NCBI RefSeq assembly: GCF_037975245.1
Contig: NC_092566.1
Location: 9,032,001-9,096,000 of the forward strand
Direction of reading: 5' to 3'
DNA from: Apostichopus japonicus
Lineage: Eukaryota; Echinodermata; Holothuroidea; Aspidochirotida; Stichopodidae
DNA length: 64,000 nucleotides
Shown here one piece after another: positions 42,706-55,330 of the stretch. A program made the position numbers and the translations under genes. Numbering within the stretch: position 1 is the stretch's first letter; each line of letters begins with the position of its first letter. The notes beneath the pieces are model-generated. The model was given only the letters and a program-made list of their open reading frames with translations. It had not been told where the DNA came from and searched no databases.

Positions 42706-44803
42706 ACGTATATACATACATATATAAATATATGTATATAAATATATAAGCCTATGAATACATACACACATATTTACCTATATAGCTATTTTTTAGCTGT
42801 ATTTTCATATTCATAACTTTGTAGACTGTGTAAATTAATATGAAGAATGAACGTTTCTTAGGCGTTCCAAACCTTTGAGAACGTATACGAGAGGGCTCTG
42901 TTACGGAATTTCTTTTGGATGCTCCAATTATATTTGGTTCGCCGGTCAGAAAGTTGTGTCATGTTATTACGTAAGATTGAGTGAAGTCTCAACCCTTGAT
43001 TATTTCTTGACATGTTGAATGGAGTTGTGAGGGCTATTCAGTTTGGTGAATGGGTGGCGGGGTGGGGTACATTCATGTTGAATAGGGATGGGAGGTGGTA
43101 ACGGTGAATATTACATGGCTTGTTCAGAATTAATTCCAACAATCAACAAGTACCTAGTTTCAAGACGAATACATCGAAAACCAAATAGTGTAGAGATTTC
43201 GCTCTCGTGTCAAAACTTCTTTTTTCTTCTAAAATTTGAAATAATATTGGCATATCTAGAAGAAAAAAAAATACATCTTAAAATATAATGGTTCTCTCTG
43301 TTAGTGCATGTGTTTCCTTGAAGGCATTTTTATGATAACAAAAAATACATCGTTTAGAAGAAGAAAAAAGACCTTGAGCATTGTGGCATATTTCGTTATC
43401 AGGAAATGTAATAAAACATTTTTTTTCTCATAAAAGTTTATTATTATATAGCTCTTTCATTGTCCTTTATATTCCCGATCATTACAATGGCGTTATATTT
43501 TTAGCTAGACTTACATCCTGCATACTCTTATAGTAATTATTCGAAGGAGACTATAAATAATAAATAACTTAGTTAAACAAAATCAGAAAAACTGAATCAA
43601 TAATTGGCTGTTCGTTATCGCCATATTCTTCTTTCCTTTGAATTGATAAAAGATACGCCAAGAGCATTATTACATTCTTGTAACGATTTTAACAATGAAG
43701 TAACATATTTCGTTCTACTTGGGAGCTTTTCATAATTATTGCCTGCATTATTGTTACACCTTATAAAATACAATTCTACACTCGGCCTTCATTATTGATC
43801 AAAATATCTCGAAAAATTGTTAGGAAATGAACTTCTAAACTATCTGTCTGTCAAAGATGTATTCTTTAACGTTTCCGTTCACTCAAGGTAAAACTAGACT
43901 AACTAATTATGTTTGAAGGAGGCCAAGTCAATTGTCGTGGGTGGTCTCATTGTTTCCCCTTGCAGGTGGGGATTGCGTGGGGTGTTGGGTGGGATAGATG
44001 GGGTTGAGTGGGGTAGCAGTAGAGTGTCTGCAAATAATGACATATAAGATTTTAAAAAAATGAATATTCGAACGTTCATTATAGAGAAAAACAAGGCAAC
44101 AAATTCATTTTTTACTGTTTATTTTCAAATGTCACAATTGAATAAATATGTTGTTTTGAATATTCATAAAGTTTAAGAGTCCGTCGGTCCGTTGATTTAT
44201 CCGTCCGTTTATCCGTCCAGCAATCATATCCAACATTATTCATGGTGCCTTAATTGTTAACTCCGACTTACTAAGAGTGATAATACACTTTTCTTAAGTA
44301 AATAATATATAACATGAATAAATAAAAGTATATTTCTGAAAATAATTGCTTTTCAATTTTTTTAAGCAAAATGTTACAGACTGAAGATTACAACTTTATC
44401 ATTTATATATGTTAGTTTCGGTGCAGGTGAGGGGGGGGGGTGTGGGCGTGGTTCTAGGGAGTTGCCACTGGTGTTGAACTCATTCTTTTACACCCTTCAA
44501 ATACTGTACTAACATGTTAAGTTTGGGCCTATATATTTAATTGTATATATTATCACTATAACAAGTTGGGGATGGTGAGTCCGTGTTGTCCAAGGTGTAC
44601 CTTAATACGCCCAGGCAGGGTGAGTTTTTAATTATTAATTTAAATAGCTTCTTATTTGATACATCTTCTCATCAATCTTTTCAGGATCATAGCTATTTTA
44701 ATTTTAATTGAAACAACAAGAATATAAGATACAGAGTTATGAAGGAATTGAAAGTTTGAAAGTGGAAATATATCACATGCATGCTTGTATATACTAATTT
44801 ACG

Positions 44804-44858
44804 TATAATATATATATTATATATAATATAATATATATATATAAATATATTTATATAA

Positions 44859-44894
<36 letters not shown>

Positions 44895-44963
44895 TTATAT
44901 ATATATATTTATATATATATATATATATTAATATATATACATATATATTAATATTTATATATA
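44804..44963. repeat. (TA)n microsatellite
   Basis: About 160 bp of TA-rich sequence with frequent TTATAT and AAATAT interruptions. Confidence 0.95.
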
Positions 44964-45299
44964 AGATAAACACAGGCCGCGTTAGTTTGTTATGCACAAT
45001 AATATGTATGTATATATTCGAGCTTATTAAAAGTCCAGCTGCATGTGATTACAGATTTGTGATCTATTTGGCCAGGCATAGGCTACCTCTTTCCATCCCT
45101 CCCTCCTTCCCTCTGTTGCTCAATTCATCCTTTCTCTATACAATAAAACAGTTATTTACCTGCTTCCATTTTTTTTTTTTACTCTTGATAGTTGAAGTTT
45201 AAGTACAAAAAAAGAAAGAAAGAAAAAAAGTATTAATTTAATTTTATAACTAGTCTTCGCTTAAGCCTATCCGATCTCGGACGAGCACGTCCAATTGAG

Positions 45300-45315
45300 G
45301 AAGCTAACGAAATTA
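45300..45315 (+). promoter_or_regulatory. Shared motif copy 1, candidate conserved element core
   Basis: GAAGCTAACGAAATTA differs by one base from 48446-48461. It sits in a low-repeat island and contains a TAA(C/T) and ATTA homeodomain-like core. Regulatory function is only inferred. Confidence 0.25.
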
Positions 45316-46711
45316 CAAAGTATCGCATTTTCATCCACCATAGAATAAAGACTACTTTTTGAATAACTCTCCGCCCGTGCCTAAGAGGACAGGGGATAAA
45401 TTAAACCAGGTCCTCCAACCCAGATAAACTTTGATATAATCATGAGTAAGCCGTTCTTTCGCTTAGTTAAACACAGAATTTTCCAGAATAGAGATCGGAT
45501 TCTTTTCGAGGGCTTTTCTTTTCTCTCTATTCCTTCTAGTTTCTGTCAGTATCTGTTAAAGCTGGTGCGTTATTTGCCAATATCATTAAAGTGATTAATC
45601 AGAAATTGTATAAAGCATATACCCAGATATTGTCGTATAAAGCGATGGATGTATAGGGTCATATTGCAAATTGTTAGCGTCTTCTTAAATTTACACCCCG
45701 TTTATGTGCTTACAAAAATTGGAGACAAATAAAATAGATTTTGTTAATCATTGTTGAAGAGGGAAAAAAATGAGAAAAAGAAATAGGGCTGACGGTCAAG
45801 TGAAACTTTCTGCAGTTGTCTATATCTGTTTACGTCACAATATTAAAAGAACTTTGTGCATAACCATGCAAGAAATTACACTTTTGTGAAATTCACAACG
45901 ATCATGAAAATATGTTGAGCGTGGTTTATAAGTTTTATTATACACGCATCATACATTTTCGAACAAAATGTGTTGTGATTTTTTTATTTTTTTTATTTTT
46001 TTAAGGCGTATCGATTGTTACTCTGAAATCGATGATTTTTTTTATTTCGATCTTACATTAAACTTATGTAACTCTCGCATTATAGCCAAACTGTTCGCCA
46101 CCCCCCCCCCCCTCCCCCCTCAATATTATTTGAAAATTTATGATTCCACTATTGTTTTGTAATAAGAAAGAGAATAGATTGTACAGTAAGTCCAGGAAGC
46201 ACTTATCGTTTCTGTGTCATTTTAAGCTTTAACTAAGCTCATATGTTTTTGGCAAATTATAGACAACATTGACAGTAGCAAAATAAGATTATGTTGTTTC
46301 AGTTTCAAGTAATTCCAGTATAAATTTCAATAAATTTATAAATAGGAAAATTAGCTGTCAAAATGAAGAAAAGGAAATAACAGCATTACATATGTTTAAC
46401 AAAGTGAGATCATATATAGTTTATAATTTAAAAAAAAAATGGAAAAAAATGTTGAAACATCAAATAAGAAAAGGCTGAAAAAGTAGCTCCTTTAAAGTAC
46501 CATGATTCAGAGATTAATACAGGCCTCGAGTTAAGAATCACGTTGATGGTACATGATGACATACACAGTGTGGCGGTATACCATTATCGATGACAGAGCA
46601 GTCCTCACTCTGACAAAGAAGCTAAATTCCTGTATAGGATGTATATATTGCTACGAAATCGTTTACCCAGGTTTGAATCCTAAACTTTGATGCTTTCCTA
46701 ATTACGCAATG

Positions 46712-46965
46712 AATATATAATCATCAACGCATATCATCATCATTAATAAAGCAATCATCAATTTATCAATTGGAGAACCAATGTGAAATAAATATGTGCA
46801 ATACGTATGAGGTAAGTCTGTATGTAGTGTTATCACGTATGAAACATATAATCATCATCAACATACTGTGTATATCATGATCATTAATTAACCAATCATC
46901 AATCTATCAATTGGAGAACCAATGTGAAATGAATATGTGCAATAAATAAATTGTATCAGTTTTGC
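46712..46965. repeat. Tandem duplication, about 141-bp period
   Basis: TATCAATTGGAGAACCAATG followed by TGAAATRAATATGTGCAATA occurs near 46765 and 46906. Both copies are preceded by ATCATCATCAAC-type sequence. Confidence 0.85.
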
Positions 46966-47699
46966 ATATATCATGATATGTTATCATGTACGTATGAATT
47001 ATAAACTGGTTACGTTTTCACAGATATGCGATGAATATATATATAATCATCATTATGTAATTAGGGTTTAAGAATTCCGGCAACAATTGGCGTGATGCAA
47101 TTCTCAACATTATGTCACCCAGACACTTCCTATATCAATATTATTCACATACCAATAACAAATTACAATTTTATTTTATTTTTATTTTTACTTTATTACG
47201 TATATTTGAAATGAAAATTGTTATCCTTTGCAAGCTAATGACCTAAATTGTTAAATGGGAAATTCTATTAAATAGGTTAAATAGCACAGTAAAAATTGAT
47301 CAATACCAACTCAACGAAATCCTACAAAAGAACTATCAACGTTACTATGGCACAATGTTCAAGCATTATGGTAAGTACTTTACATACCATATATACCCTT
47401 AATCAATATATTAGATAATATATACACAAATAATTTGTTAGACTTACAGACCAGCCGTTGGATTTGACCTGAAGTAACTCTTTCAAGTCCATCAGTGTAA
47501 TTAAATTAACGCGGTTTAGTTTTTTATCCTTCTGTAGTCTTTTTTAACATGATATACTATTACTGGTTTTCTTTAACACAGTTACCACTCAATGGTACCA
47601 TGGTTGAACAAGACAATCCTCTTCCGTTTCTTTGCCTTTATTTCTCTGGTGTCAAATCCCCGCCATTATAATACGCCATCTGTGAGTCCAGTCGTTAAT

Positions 47700-48500
47700 A
47701 CCCTCATCCGCCCATTAATGTAGGGCTGATGGGTATACGGTTAATCCATCGAGTCGGCGGCGTGTGGGGAGAAGTAAAAAAGATTGTTACCAAATGGCGC
47801 GGAAGGGAGTCAAATCATACGCAAATTGCCGACGGTTTAATCGCCTTCGGGCGAGTCGCAATTTTCGCGGATAACAAAACCGAAAATCCATGTCAAGTCA
47901 ATGAACTGGAAGAAAACAATTTGATTTAATCATATTATCTCTTTTTATGCTAAATTGGCAAATTACTTCTCTTATTTTTAAACCACCAGCAATTTTCTTG
48001 TTTGTTTTCAGAGACAAGAGTGAGTTAAAAAGAATGAAATTGCAAGTAAGAGAGAGAGAAAGAGAAATAAGAACGCAACAAGTCAGATGAAAGGAAACTA
48101 ATCTTGGTTAGTAATTTTTTCAAGCACTGGTGTTTGCATAAGCCAAGCTATTCTTTAAACAACAAAACCACACCGTAGTGACATGTCGAGAACGATCTCT
48201 TTAGATGTTAAAAGCTAACGTTTCCCGCCGTTAGCTCTGAGTCGCGGGAAACCAATTTGAGGAATTACTCGATTGAGTAAGAAGCAAAAAAAGAAGAAGA
48301 AAAAAAAGAAAAGGAAGGTTTTTCGGCGGGCGATCAGGCGTGATCGAGAACAGAATGTGACATCGCAATGATTGTTGAAAACACAAATCAGATTAAGTGG
48401 TCCTTTCAAAAAAGGGATAATCTAATTTAATCGCTGCCTCTTGAAGAAGCTAATGAAATTATAGGTTGGAAACGGAGGCGAAAGCCACGTCAAGGCGCTC
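47700..48500. other. Low-repeat island, candidate conserved non-coding DNA
   Basis: Visibly higher complexity and GC than its surroundings. A 66-codon + frame (47729-47929) has no recognised domain. The island contains the second copy of the GAAGCTAAYGAAATTA motif. Confidence 0.3.
48446..48461 (+). promoter_or_regulatory. Shared motif copy 2, candidate conserved element core
   Basis: GAAGCTAATGAAATTA; see the copy at 45300-45315. The context CTCTTGAA upstream recurs near 54565 without the rest of the motif. Confidence 0.25.
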
Positions 48501-49884
48501 TATAGCTCTTGAAAATAATCGCAAATCGAGTCAACAAAAAAAAAAAAAAAAAAAAAGATGAAAAAGGAAGGAAGGAAGGAATAAAATCAGAACAATATAG
48601 ACTTCAACCCTTCACAGTGATATTTCGTCAGGGGTAGAAAGCAAAAATTGAAATGTGAAGAGAGAAAGAGAGAGAGAGAGAGTTAAAGAGAAGAAAAAGA
48701 AAAGAAAAGAATATAATGGGAGACAACCATGATTGATCACTGACTGTAATTATTTAAGAAAATGTCTTAATGTGCGTTAACGGGTCACGTGGGTACAAGC
48801 TATTGGGGGGAAAAAACAGTTAGAAATAGGGATAAAAAAAAAGAGGGAAAAAATGATCTCGCCTTGGCGCAAAATCGATGCAATTTTGGGGGTGGATTGC
48901 ATAGTCGAAACACAAAGGCGGGCGACAAATTGGTAAAGAATGGGTGAATAGGAAAACAAATTATCGTAGTCATATTTTGTCAAATTGATGGTTTTTGACC
49001 AGTTGAGATGGGATGGTGGAGGAATGCATCGAATTTAATTATTCTTTCTTTTAGGGTTTTTTTTTGTTGTTGGTTGTAGCGGTTTTATTGTCTTTTTTTC
49101 TTCTTTCCATCATGTCTGATGTTTTTTACGCAAATTGAATTTGAAAAGGAATAGTGAAATTTATACGTAACGCGAGAGAATAGTTTAATTGTTTTGTAAG
49201 CGTTTTCAGCGATTAGAAAGAGAGGGAGAATGAAGGCTTCAAAAGGGAAGCGTTGGATCAGAATAAGCTTGAAGAAAAATTGTCTGAAGGAAGAAATTAA
49301 AGGAAAATTGATGTATTGAGACGAAAATAGAACCCATGTATGAAGATGTGAAATTGTTTGCAAAAATGAAAAAGGTTAATCAAAATGGAACAACGGTTTG
49401 CGCTTTTTGTTTTTTTTTATTTCACATGTGTTAATTAAATTAATGTTTCTCATTCTACTGCTTTTTTCTCAGTCCCACTGGTTTTTTTTAGTGTTCATTC
49501 TTATGTTTTTAGTCGATGTTTTTTTTTGTGTCCAAGCATAAAGTAACCTCAGTAACATAAGCGAGAAGTGTTGATTTCAAATATGACTTTTAAAAACAAA
49601 TTTCCATGTTTGCTATGTATATGCCATGCAGGAAGAGTTCAAATAAATCAATCTTCTCTCAGATTTTTTACTGTTAAACTGAAGAAAAAGATTTTTTTAT
49701 GCTCAGTCTCATGGACTATATTATGCACAATGAATTGGGTAGACATCACCAATCTTCACACTGTAACCGGCCAAATCATGACTTTGGTGGGTAAAGAAAT
49801 GTGCCAGTCACCAATCACTTCCAGGCTATATCGGTATTATGCACCGTCACATTAGCACGGTCTGTTGCATAACTATTCAGCCAT

Positions 49885-49925
49885 GTGGGTCCGTAGCTCA
49901 TTGGTCAGTGCTGACCTGTGATTAT
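49885..49925 (+). mobile_element. tRNA A-box-like fragment (SINE head remnant)
   Basis: GGGTCCGTAGCTCATTGGTC resembles the start of a tRNA (A box TAGCTCANTGGTNA). No good B box follows at the expected distance, so this is at most a degenerate SINE head. Confidence 0.4.
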
Positions 49926-51121
49926 TTTCTTCACTGTAGCTTCACTTGGGACATCTTTAGAAGATCACTAACCTCGTAAAGGTGGTATTCTTAACATACA
50001 GACATGGATATATAAATGTTCTACAGAGATGTTAACCTCATAATGTCTCCCTAAGATCACACAACGGTCAGTTTATCACTGTTAAGTAGCAAGAAGTATC
50101 GATTTGAGAGAAAAAAATTCCCTATTTTAGCCTAAAAATAACATGTTTATTTAGAATTACAATTTATTCAGACTGAACATATGATGTTGGATACGATTAT
50201 TGTATGCTGTGTTCATTATAGAGGGTTAAACAACTCGAATAACTATCTATTTTGCTTGAGTGGCAGTGTGTTTGTGGGGGGGGGGGGGGGTAGAGATCAG
50301 GTTTTCAAAGGGTGCTAAACATCACCATCGATTTTCATATCGTATGAGCATTTCAACATACAGTTGAAAGGTAAATATCGTCAAACTCTCGTAAATAAAT
50401 AAAGTCATATTTGTCTAAATAATCCAACATACTTTGCCAGACGTCAACCTTTATGTAAAGTTAGTATTGCAAAATACATACATGCATCTGTATTTCTATA
50501 GAAGAAAGTTTTATTAGTTTCAAAATAATGTTGAATTTTTTTTTTGTTTCGTGTGTATAACGTTAAAACTGCATGGGTATAAATGGTAGGACTTCCATTA
50601 TTCCGTTATGTGCCTGTTCAGATTAATGTGCATGTTATTGAGATGATAACGAATATCTCTCAGTCCCATGTTTTCATTTAGTTTGACGAGTTTGGCTTAA
50701 TGGACGACTTAGGAGATGACTTGGACAAATTTTTTGAATTAATATTTAATGATGAAAGAGAAAAAAAAAGAAGAATCAGCTACTCATGTTGATTTAGCTC
50801 TTGCGATTTTCAGCTTTCAAAATATGATCATTTTCTAGATTGCTATTTTAAGGCCGCTAAATTGATGACGTTCGGCTTGTTAATGTTTTTATGTTTTGTT
50901 CAAAAGATTCTATTTAATCAAACCAAACTTGTTCTTTGATAGGAACAACAGACCACACTGGATGACATTTAGTACCATATGTGTGTCCTGAGGATAAAGT
51001 AGTACTACACTGTAAACATGTTTATCAGAGGCCGTTCAAGTCTTACGCTTTCTCATCTAGTTTTGTGTTGCATCTGAGGTAATGGTCGGTGTACTACACT
51101 AAGTAGTCCAGTCACTTCAAC

Positions 51122-51150
51122 CAGGGAGTTGTTTCCATAACAACTCCCTG
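51122..51150. repeat. Perfect 12-bp hairpin
   Basis: CAGGGAGTTGTT, loop TCCAT, AACAACTCCCTG. It lies about 180 bp before the fold-back element at 51304. A 22-bp direct duplication (GGGTAATTTCTCAAAATTAA repeat) follows at 51169-51208. Confidence 0.85.
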
Positions 51151-51303
51151 CTTCAACTGATGAGCCGCAGGGTAATTTCTCAAAATTAACAGGGTAATTT
51201 CTCAAAATATGAAAATGGTATAGTAAAAACAACCTGACAATGATAGCAGAGAATTTATGCTTTGCATTGCAATCATCGTTTAAAGGGCTACTGTATAGAC
51301 CCC

Positions 51304-51600
51304 AACAATAGTGCACGCCATCATGGAAAAGTTTCTTGAGATTACGTAATCGACCTGCCCTAGTCGTAAAATGACCTCTTTTTACAAATTAGTCTGCAAC
51401 GCCTGCCACATATTTTGTCTTGTATGAGGGTCTTTGTGTGAACTGTACACATGAACATATTTCCACACAGTGGTTACACAAAGAGCCTAATGGTGTTAAG
51501 AAGCTATGCAGGCTAATTGTATAGCATGAGGTCGCTTTTACGACCGTGGCAGGTCGATTACGTAATTTCAAAACTTTCCTAGCTATAGCGTGCTATAATT
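51304..51600. mobile_element. Fold-back (MITE-like) element with about 72-bp inverted arms
   Basis: The left arm (about 51304-51378, with ATTACGTAATCGACCTGCC) is matched in reverse complement by the right arm (about 51528-51600, with GGCAGGTCGATTACGTAAT). Pairing continues inward through TCGTAAAA/TTTTACGA and GACCTC/GAGGTC. A further inner pair is GTCTTTGTGTGAACTG and GTTACACAAAGA. The whole unit is thus an imperfect palindrome centred near 51450. It has no coding capacity, so any movement would need enzymes supplied in trans. Sequence just outside the arms matches a second locus at 57434-57710. Confidence 0.85.
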
Positions 51601-51665
51601 GAAGCCAATACACTAGATCTTTAAGGAAGAATTTAATTGTTGATAGGTCATATCCCGAAAAACAA
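51601..51665. repeat. Right flank shared with the 57.4-57.7 kb repeat
   Basis: AGCGTGCTATAATTGAAGCC (about 51587-51606), then GATAGGTCATATCCC about 55 bp later, corresponds to AGTGTGCTATAATTTAAGGC and GTTAGGTCATATCCC near 57640-57705. The palindromic element may sit inside, or be part of, a larger repeat. Confidence 0.55.
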
Positions 51666-52715
51666 AGAGGTAAATTTGGGATGATAATAATGCTCCTGTG
51701 AGCTATTGAGGTTGTCAAGATATTCACCAAAAAAAAAACTCGAAGACAATTAATGATCTGGAACGCACCTTTAATGCTAAATCGATTACAACGTCGGGCT
51801 TCTTACTAGTTCGTCATTGGCGTTTGCCAACGGTAACCGTGGAGGAGGGGTTGGGTGTGGGTGGGAGGGAGGGCTATAGAGGAGCAGGCGGAGGATGGGT
51901 AAGACAAAAAGAAGGGGACTGAATTTTAAGTTTAGGAATGTGCTATATAAAATAAAATATGTATGATATTGGCCTAGCTATGATTTTTGTTTTATACATC
52001 CCCTTCACTTACCTCATCCACAACACAAAGCGACGACGTAGGGCTTATATTGAAAATATAGCTACGGAAAATTAAAAAAAAAAAAAAAGCATTTCGTGTT
52101 TTCAAGATTTATTCTTTTCTTATATGGGCACTTACTTTAAGCTGTGTCGATCATAAGACGGGAAGATCAGAACGGGTGTTCTCCGTTCCCTTTCGCCGTC
52201 TATCCCCACCCTCCCACCCTTCCCTCCCTCTCCCCACCCATCAACGGGTCACGCCGATTGCGTGTATAACACAACACAGCAAAACCGTCAGTTTGCATCG
52301 TGAGTGATGGTGGTGCGTTTATAATTTTCACGAGCGTGAACCGTGTCTGCCACATTATCAACGGGGAAAAGCAGTAATGATGTAATAATCAAGGATTTCC
52401 TTTAACGTGCGTGATCGCCCTAGGCAGATATGGGGGATTTTATCCTGCAAGAAAAAAAGGGCAAAGCAAAGAACTTAAGACAAAATAGCACCTTTTGAAA
52501 AAGGGTAGTGGTATATATTATTATTGTTGTTGTTGTTGTTTATTATTGTTGTTATTTTATTGTTGTATTTATTCTGCTTGATTCTAGTCGACCCCTAAAA
52601 TGTTTATCCACCAAGTGTTACGCTAAAAGGATACTAGAGGTATAGATTTGCACTCGGGATAAAAACGTTGAAAAACTATTTACCCAACACTGGGTAGTAC
52701 ACGTAGGTATCGGTT

Positions 52716-52833
52716 AAAGTTTTACCCCCAAACCAAGTAAAATGCTGACAATTTTGACCAATCGATCATTTTGGGGCAATTGATGTGCATGGTCAAACTG
52801 TTGTAACTTTACTTGTTTTGGGGTAGAAACTTT
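52716..52833. repeat. 118-bp inverted repeat (fold-back)
   Basis: The left arm from 52716 (AAAGTTTTACCCCCAAACCA) pairs with the right arm ending at 52833 (reverse complement AAAGTTTCTACCCCAAAACA). Pairing continues inward through ACAATTTTGACCA and TGGTCAAACTGTTGT with a few mismatches and a loop of about 20-25 nt. It may be a small MITE or a hairpin transcript. Confidence 0.8.
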
Positions 52834-52954
52834 ACACACAACTTGATTGGATATAGGCCTATATAATCGAACCCTTTGTGAGGTATAGTGTACATATATA
52901 TGTTTGGTGTATGTATAAAAAGAAGAATATCATATACATTCAGTCACTGAAATG

Positions 52955-53031
52955 TTGAATGATTGAATGAATGAATGAATGAATGAATCAATGAATGAAT
53001 CAATGAATGAATCAATGAATAAATAAATAAA
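52955..53031. repeat. (TGAA)n microsatellite
   Basis: TGAA units with regular TCAA variants, passing into (TAAA)3. Confidence 0.95.
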
Positions 53032-53862
53032 ATCTTGATTGTTTCTATCGAAGTGAAGTCATGTAACGAACGATTCAGATATTTCAACTGGCCCCTATAT
53101 AGATATGCGCATGCGCCAGTATGTGTTCCCTGTCTATACGTCATGAGTGATACAACGATCCTATTGCATCAACCTTTTCGCACTGTATATACCCTGCCGT
53201 GTATCCATGTCGGCAACACTTGTAAATTATAAATGGATTTTGAAGGTCGCTAGTAAATTGGCCCAACGTTTTACTTCAGATCACTAACTTACTTAAAGTT
53301 GTCACACCTATATTCTTGGAAGTTCCAAGTCGGTAACTTTTATATGCAGATCCATACTTCACGTTATGAGATGACGGGATGTCTCAGAGAGGCGAATGCT
53401 ACTGGGGTGTTAGTAAAAATAACGGAGGTAATTTTTATCATTTTATCGGTGAGGGAATTCCTATATATAGACTGCCATATGCTATAGACATATTTCATAT
53501 TCCGTATTGTCATAGGCGTAGGAGGCGGGGTGGGGCTGGGGCTGGGGAGAGACTGCAGCCCCCAACCAAATATTTTTGTGAAATTTCGGGCAATATGCTG
53601 AGAATTTTTCGGGCACCTACTGAAATAACATAAAATGCAAAGTGTTTTTCAATGGTTAAACTTATATTATCATTATTATTATTGTAACGACTTCCCCAAA
53701 AAGTCTAACCAATATGGAACGGTAATAACACGTCAAAATGATTGTATGTAATTGGCATGCGATGTAATAACCGATGCATGGATATCAGAGACTTCCAATG
53801 AACTCCAATCATCCATGAATTGGGAGACGCTTGCTCAATTACAACTTACGGCACGGAATTGC

Positions 53863-53918
53863 TGGGGAGGGGAGGGAAGGGATGGGAAGGGGAGGGAGAG
53901 GAGGGGAGGGGGCGTGGG
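53863..53918 (+). repeat. G-rich tract, G-quadruplex potential
   Basis: More than eight GGG or GGGG blocks separated by A or T. The tract is similar in composition to that at 1117-1186. Confidence 0.65.
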
Positions 53919-55157
53919 AAATCGAGTTACTTTTAGACAAGATCTGAGTAGGCTATATGTGCGCATTAAATGTAATTATACTATCTGTTTTTTGACAACA
54001 GTATTACATATAAAAATTATACTTGAATCATTAAAAGTGGCCATTACGGCAGAAATGAGAGTGAGGGGAGGGGGTGGGGGGGGGAGATAAAACAAATTAT
54101 ACGCACGGTGGTTATATTCTCTTATCCGTCTTAAAACAATGCCATTGTATGTTACAACACATGAACAAATCTACGTACATCAAATGGGTCGACCCATTTT
54201 TGATCAAAAAAGCATGTTAAAATATATTTTTTAAAACAGAGAGTTTTTCTTTCATCTTTCAAAACAACGTATGCCATATGACATATAGTCAGGACTACAG
54301 TTGTTATGACAACAAAACTTTGACTACGCCGAAGCGCCAAGCACACGCACACATGCACGGCGTGTGTGAAGCCGGTTACAAGAAAGGGTCTATAATAAAA
54401 GACTTAATACAAATGAAAGCATAAATTAATGGGTCAAGAGTGAAAACAAGTGTTAATAGGTCTCCCTTTAAGCTGATCTAATTGAGCATATAGTAAGCTT
54501 CTTCTTCTTCTCCTCCTCCTCCTCTCTATTCCCCTTTCACTATATAACTCTTTGTTAGTGTTGCCTCTTGAAAGAATAACAACCACCCCTAAGACTAATT
54601 TCTTTGGGCTTGAAAGCGATCAATAAAACACCCGGTGATCTAACTTGAAAACTTGCTCTGATTAAGATGATTTTGGAAGTTTCAGAGAACAAAGAAAATT
54701 CGATGTAAGCCAAACAAGCGTAAACTTGCGAGACATCTTTCTATTTTAATATGTTTCCCCCTTTTTTTTACCTCTTCCTTTTTCTTTTCTTGTTCTTGTC
54801 CAAACAAGCGTCCGCTTTAGCAATCTAAAGTATCACTAAATCTTATATAATAGTTTCCTTTCTTGTTTTTCTTGTTTTGGGTTTTGACTTTATTAAACTG
54901 ACTTAAGTCTCTGATCTGCGCTCTATTTTATTTCTAATATAAAGTTGTGACCTAAATATTTCAATAGGCAGAGGCGTTCAGTGTATTTGTAGTAAATTTC
55001 CATTTGATATTTACTATGATGTATACAGATTTTTTGAAAATTATTTAGGCATATTGTCAGTTGTTTGTTTGTGTGTGTCGGTTACAACATGTATATCTGA
55101 GACGTAATAGGTTAGCGGTGTATCTATAGGTAGTTTGATATATACCGGAGGAAGAAT

Positions 55158-55161
<4 letters not shown>

Positions 55162-55227
<66 letters not shown>

Positions 55228-55240
55228 TTACATATATATA

Positions 55241-55280
<40 letters not shown>

Positions 55281-55330
55281 TATATATATATATATATAGG
55301 CCTATATATATATAGAAATATATATATATG
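55162..55330. repeat. (TA)n microsatellite with embedded ATAGGCCTAT
   Basis: About 170 bp of TA with short interruptions and the 10-bp palindrome ATAGGCCTAT at 55296-55305. Confidence 0.97.

Larger units (their letters stand above)
42706..51121. other. Gene-free region with low-repeat islands
   Basis: No supported gene. It includes a TA array (44804-44963), G/C runs (44431-44440, 46101-46112, 50277-50290), a 141-bp tandem duplication (about 46712-46965), purine-rich tracts (48290-48320, 48655-48710), a tRNA A-box-like sequence (49889-49915), and low-repeat islands at 45240-45560 and 47700-48500. The islands share the motif GAAGCTAAYGAAATTA. Confidence 0.5.
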
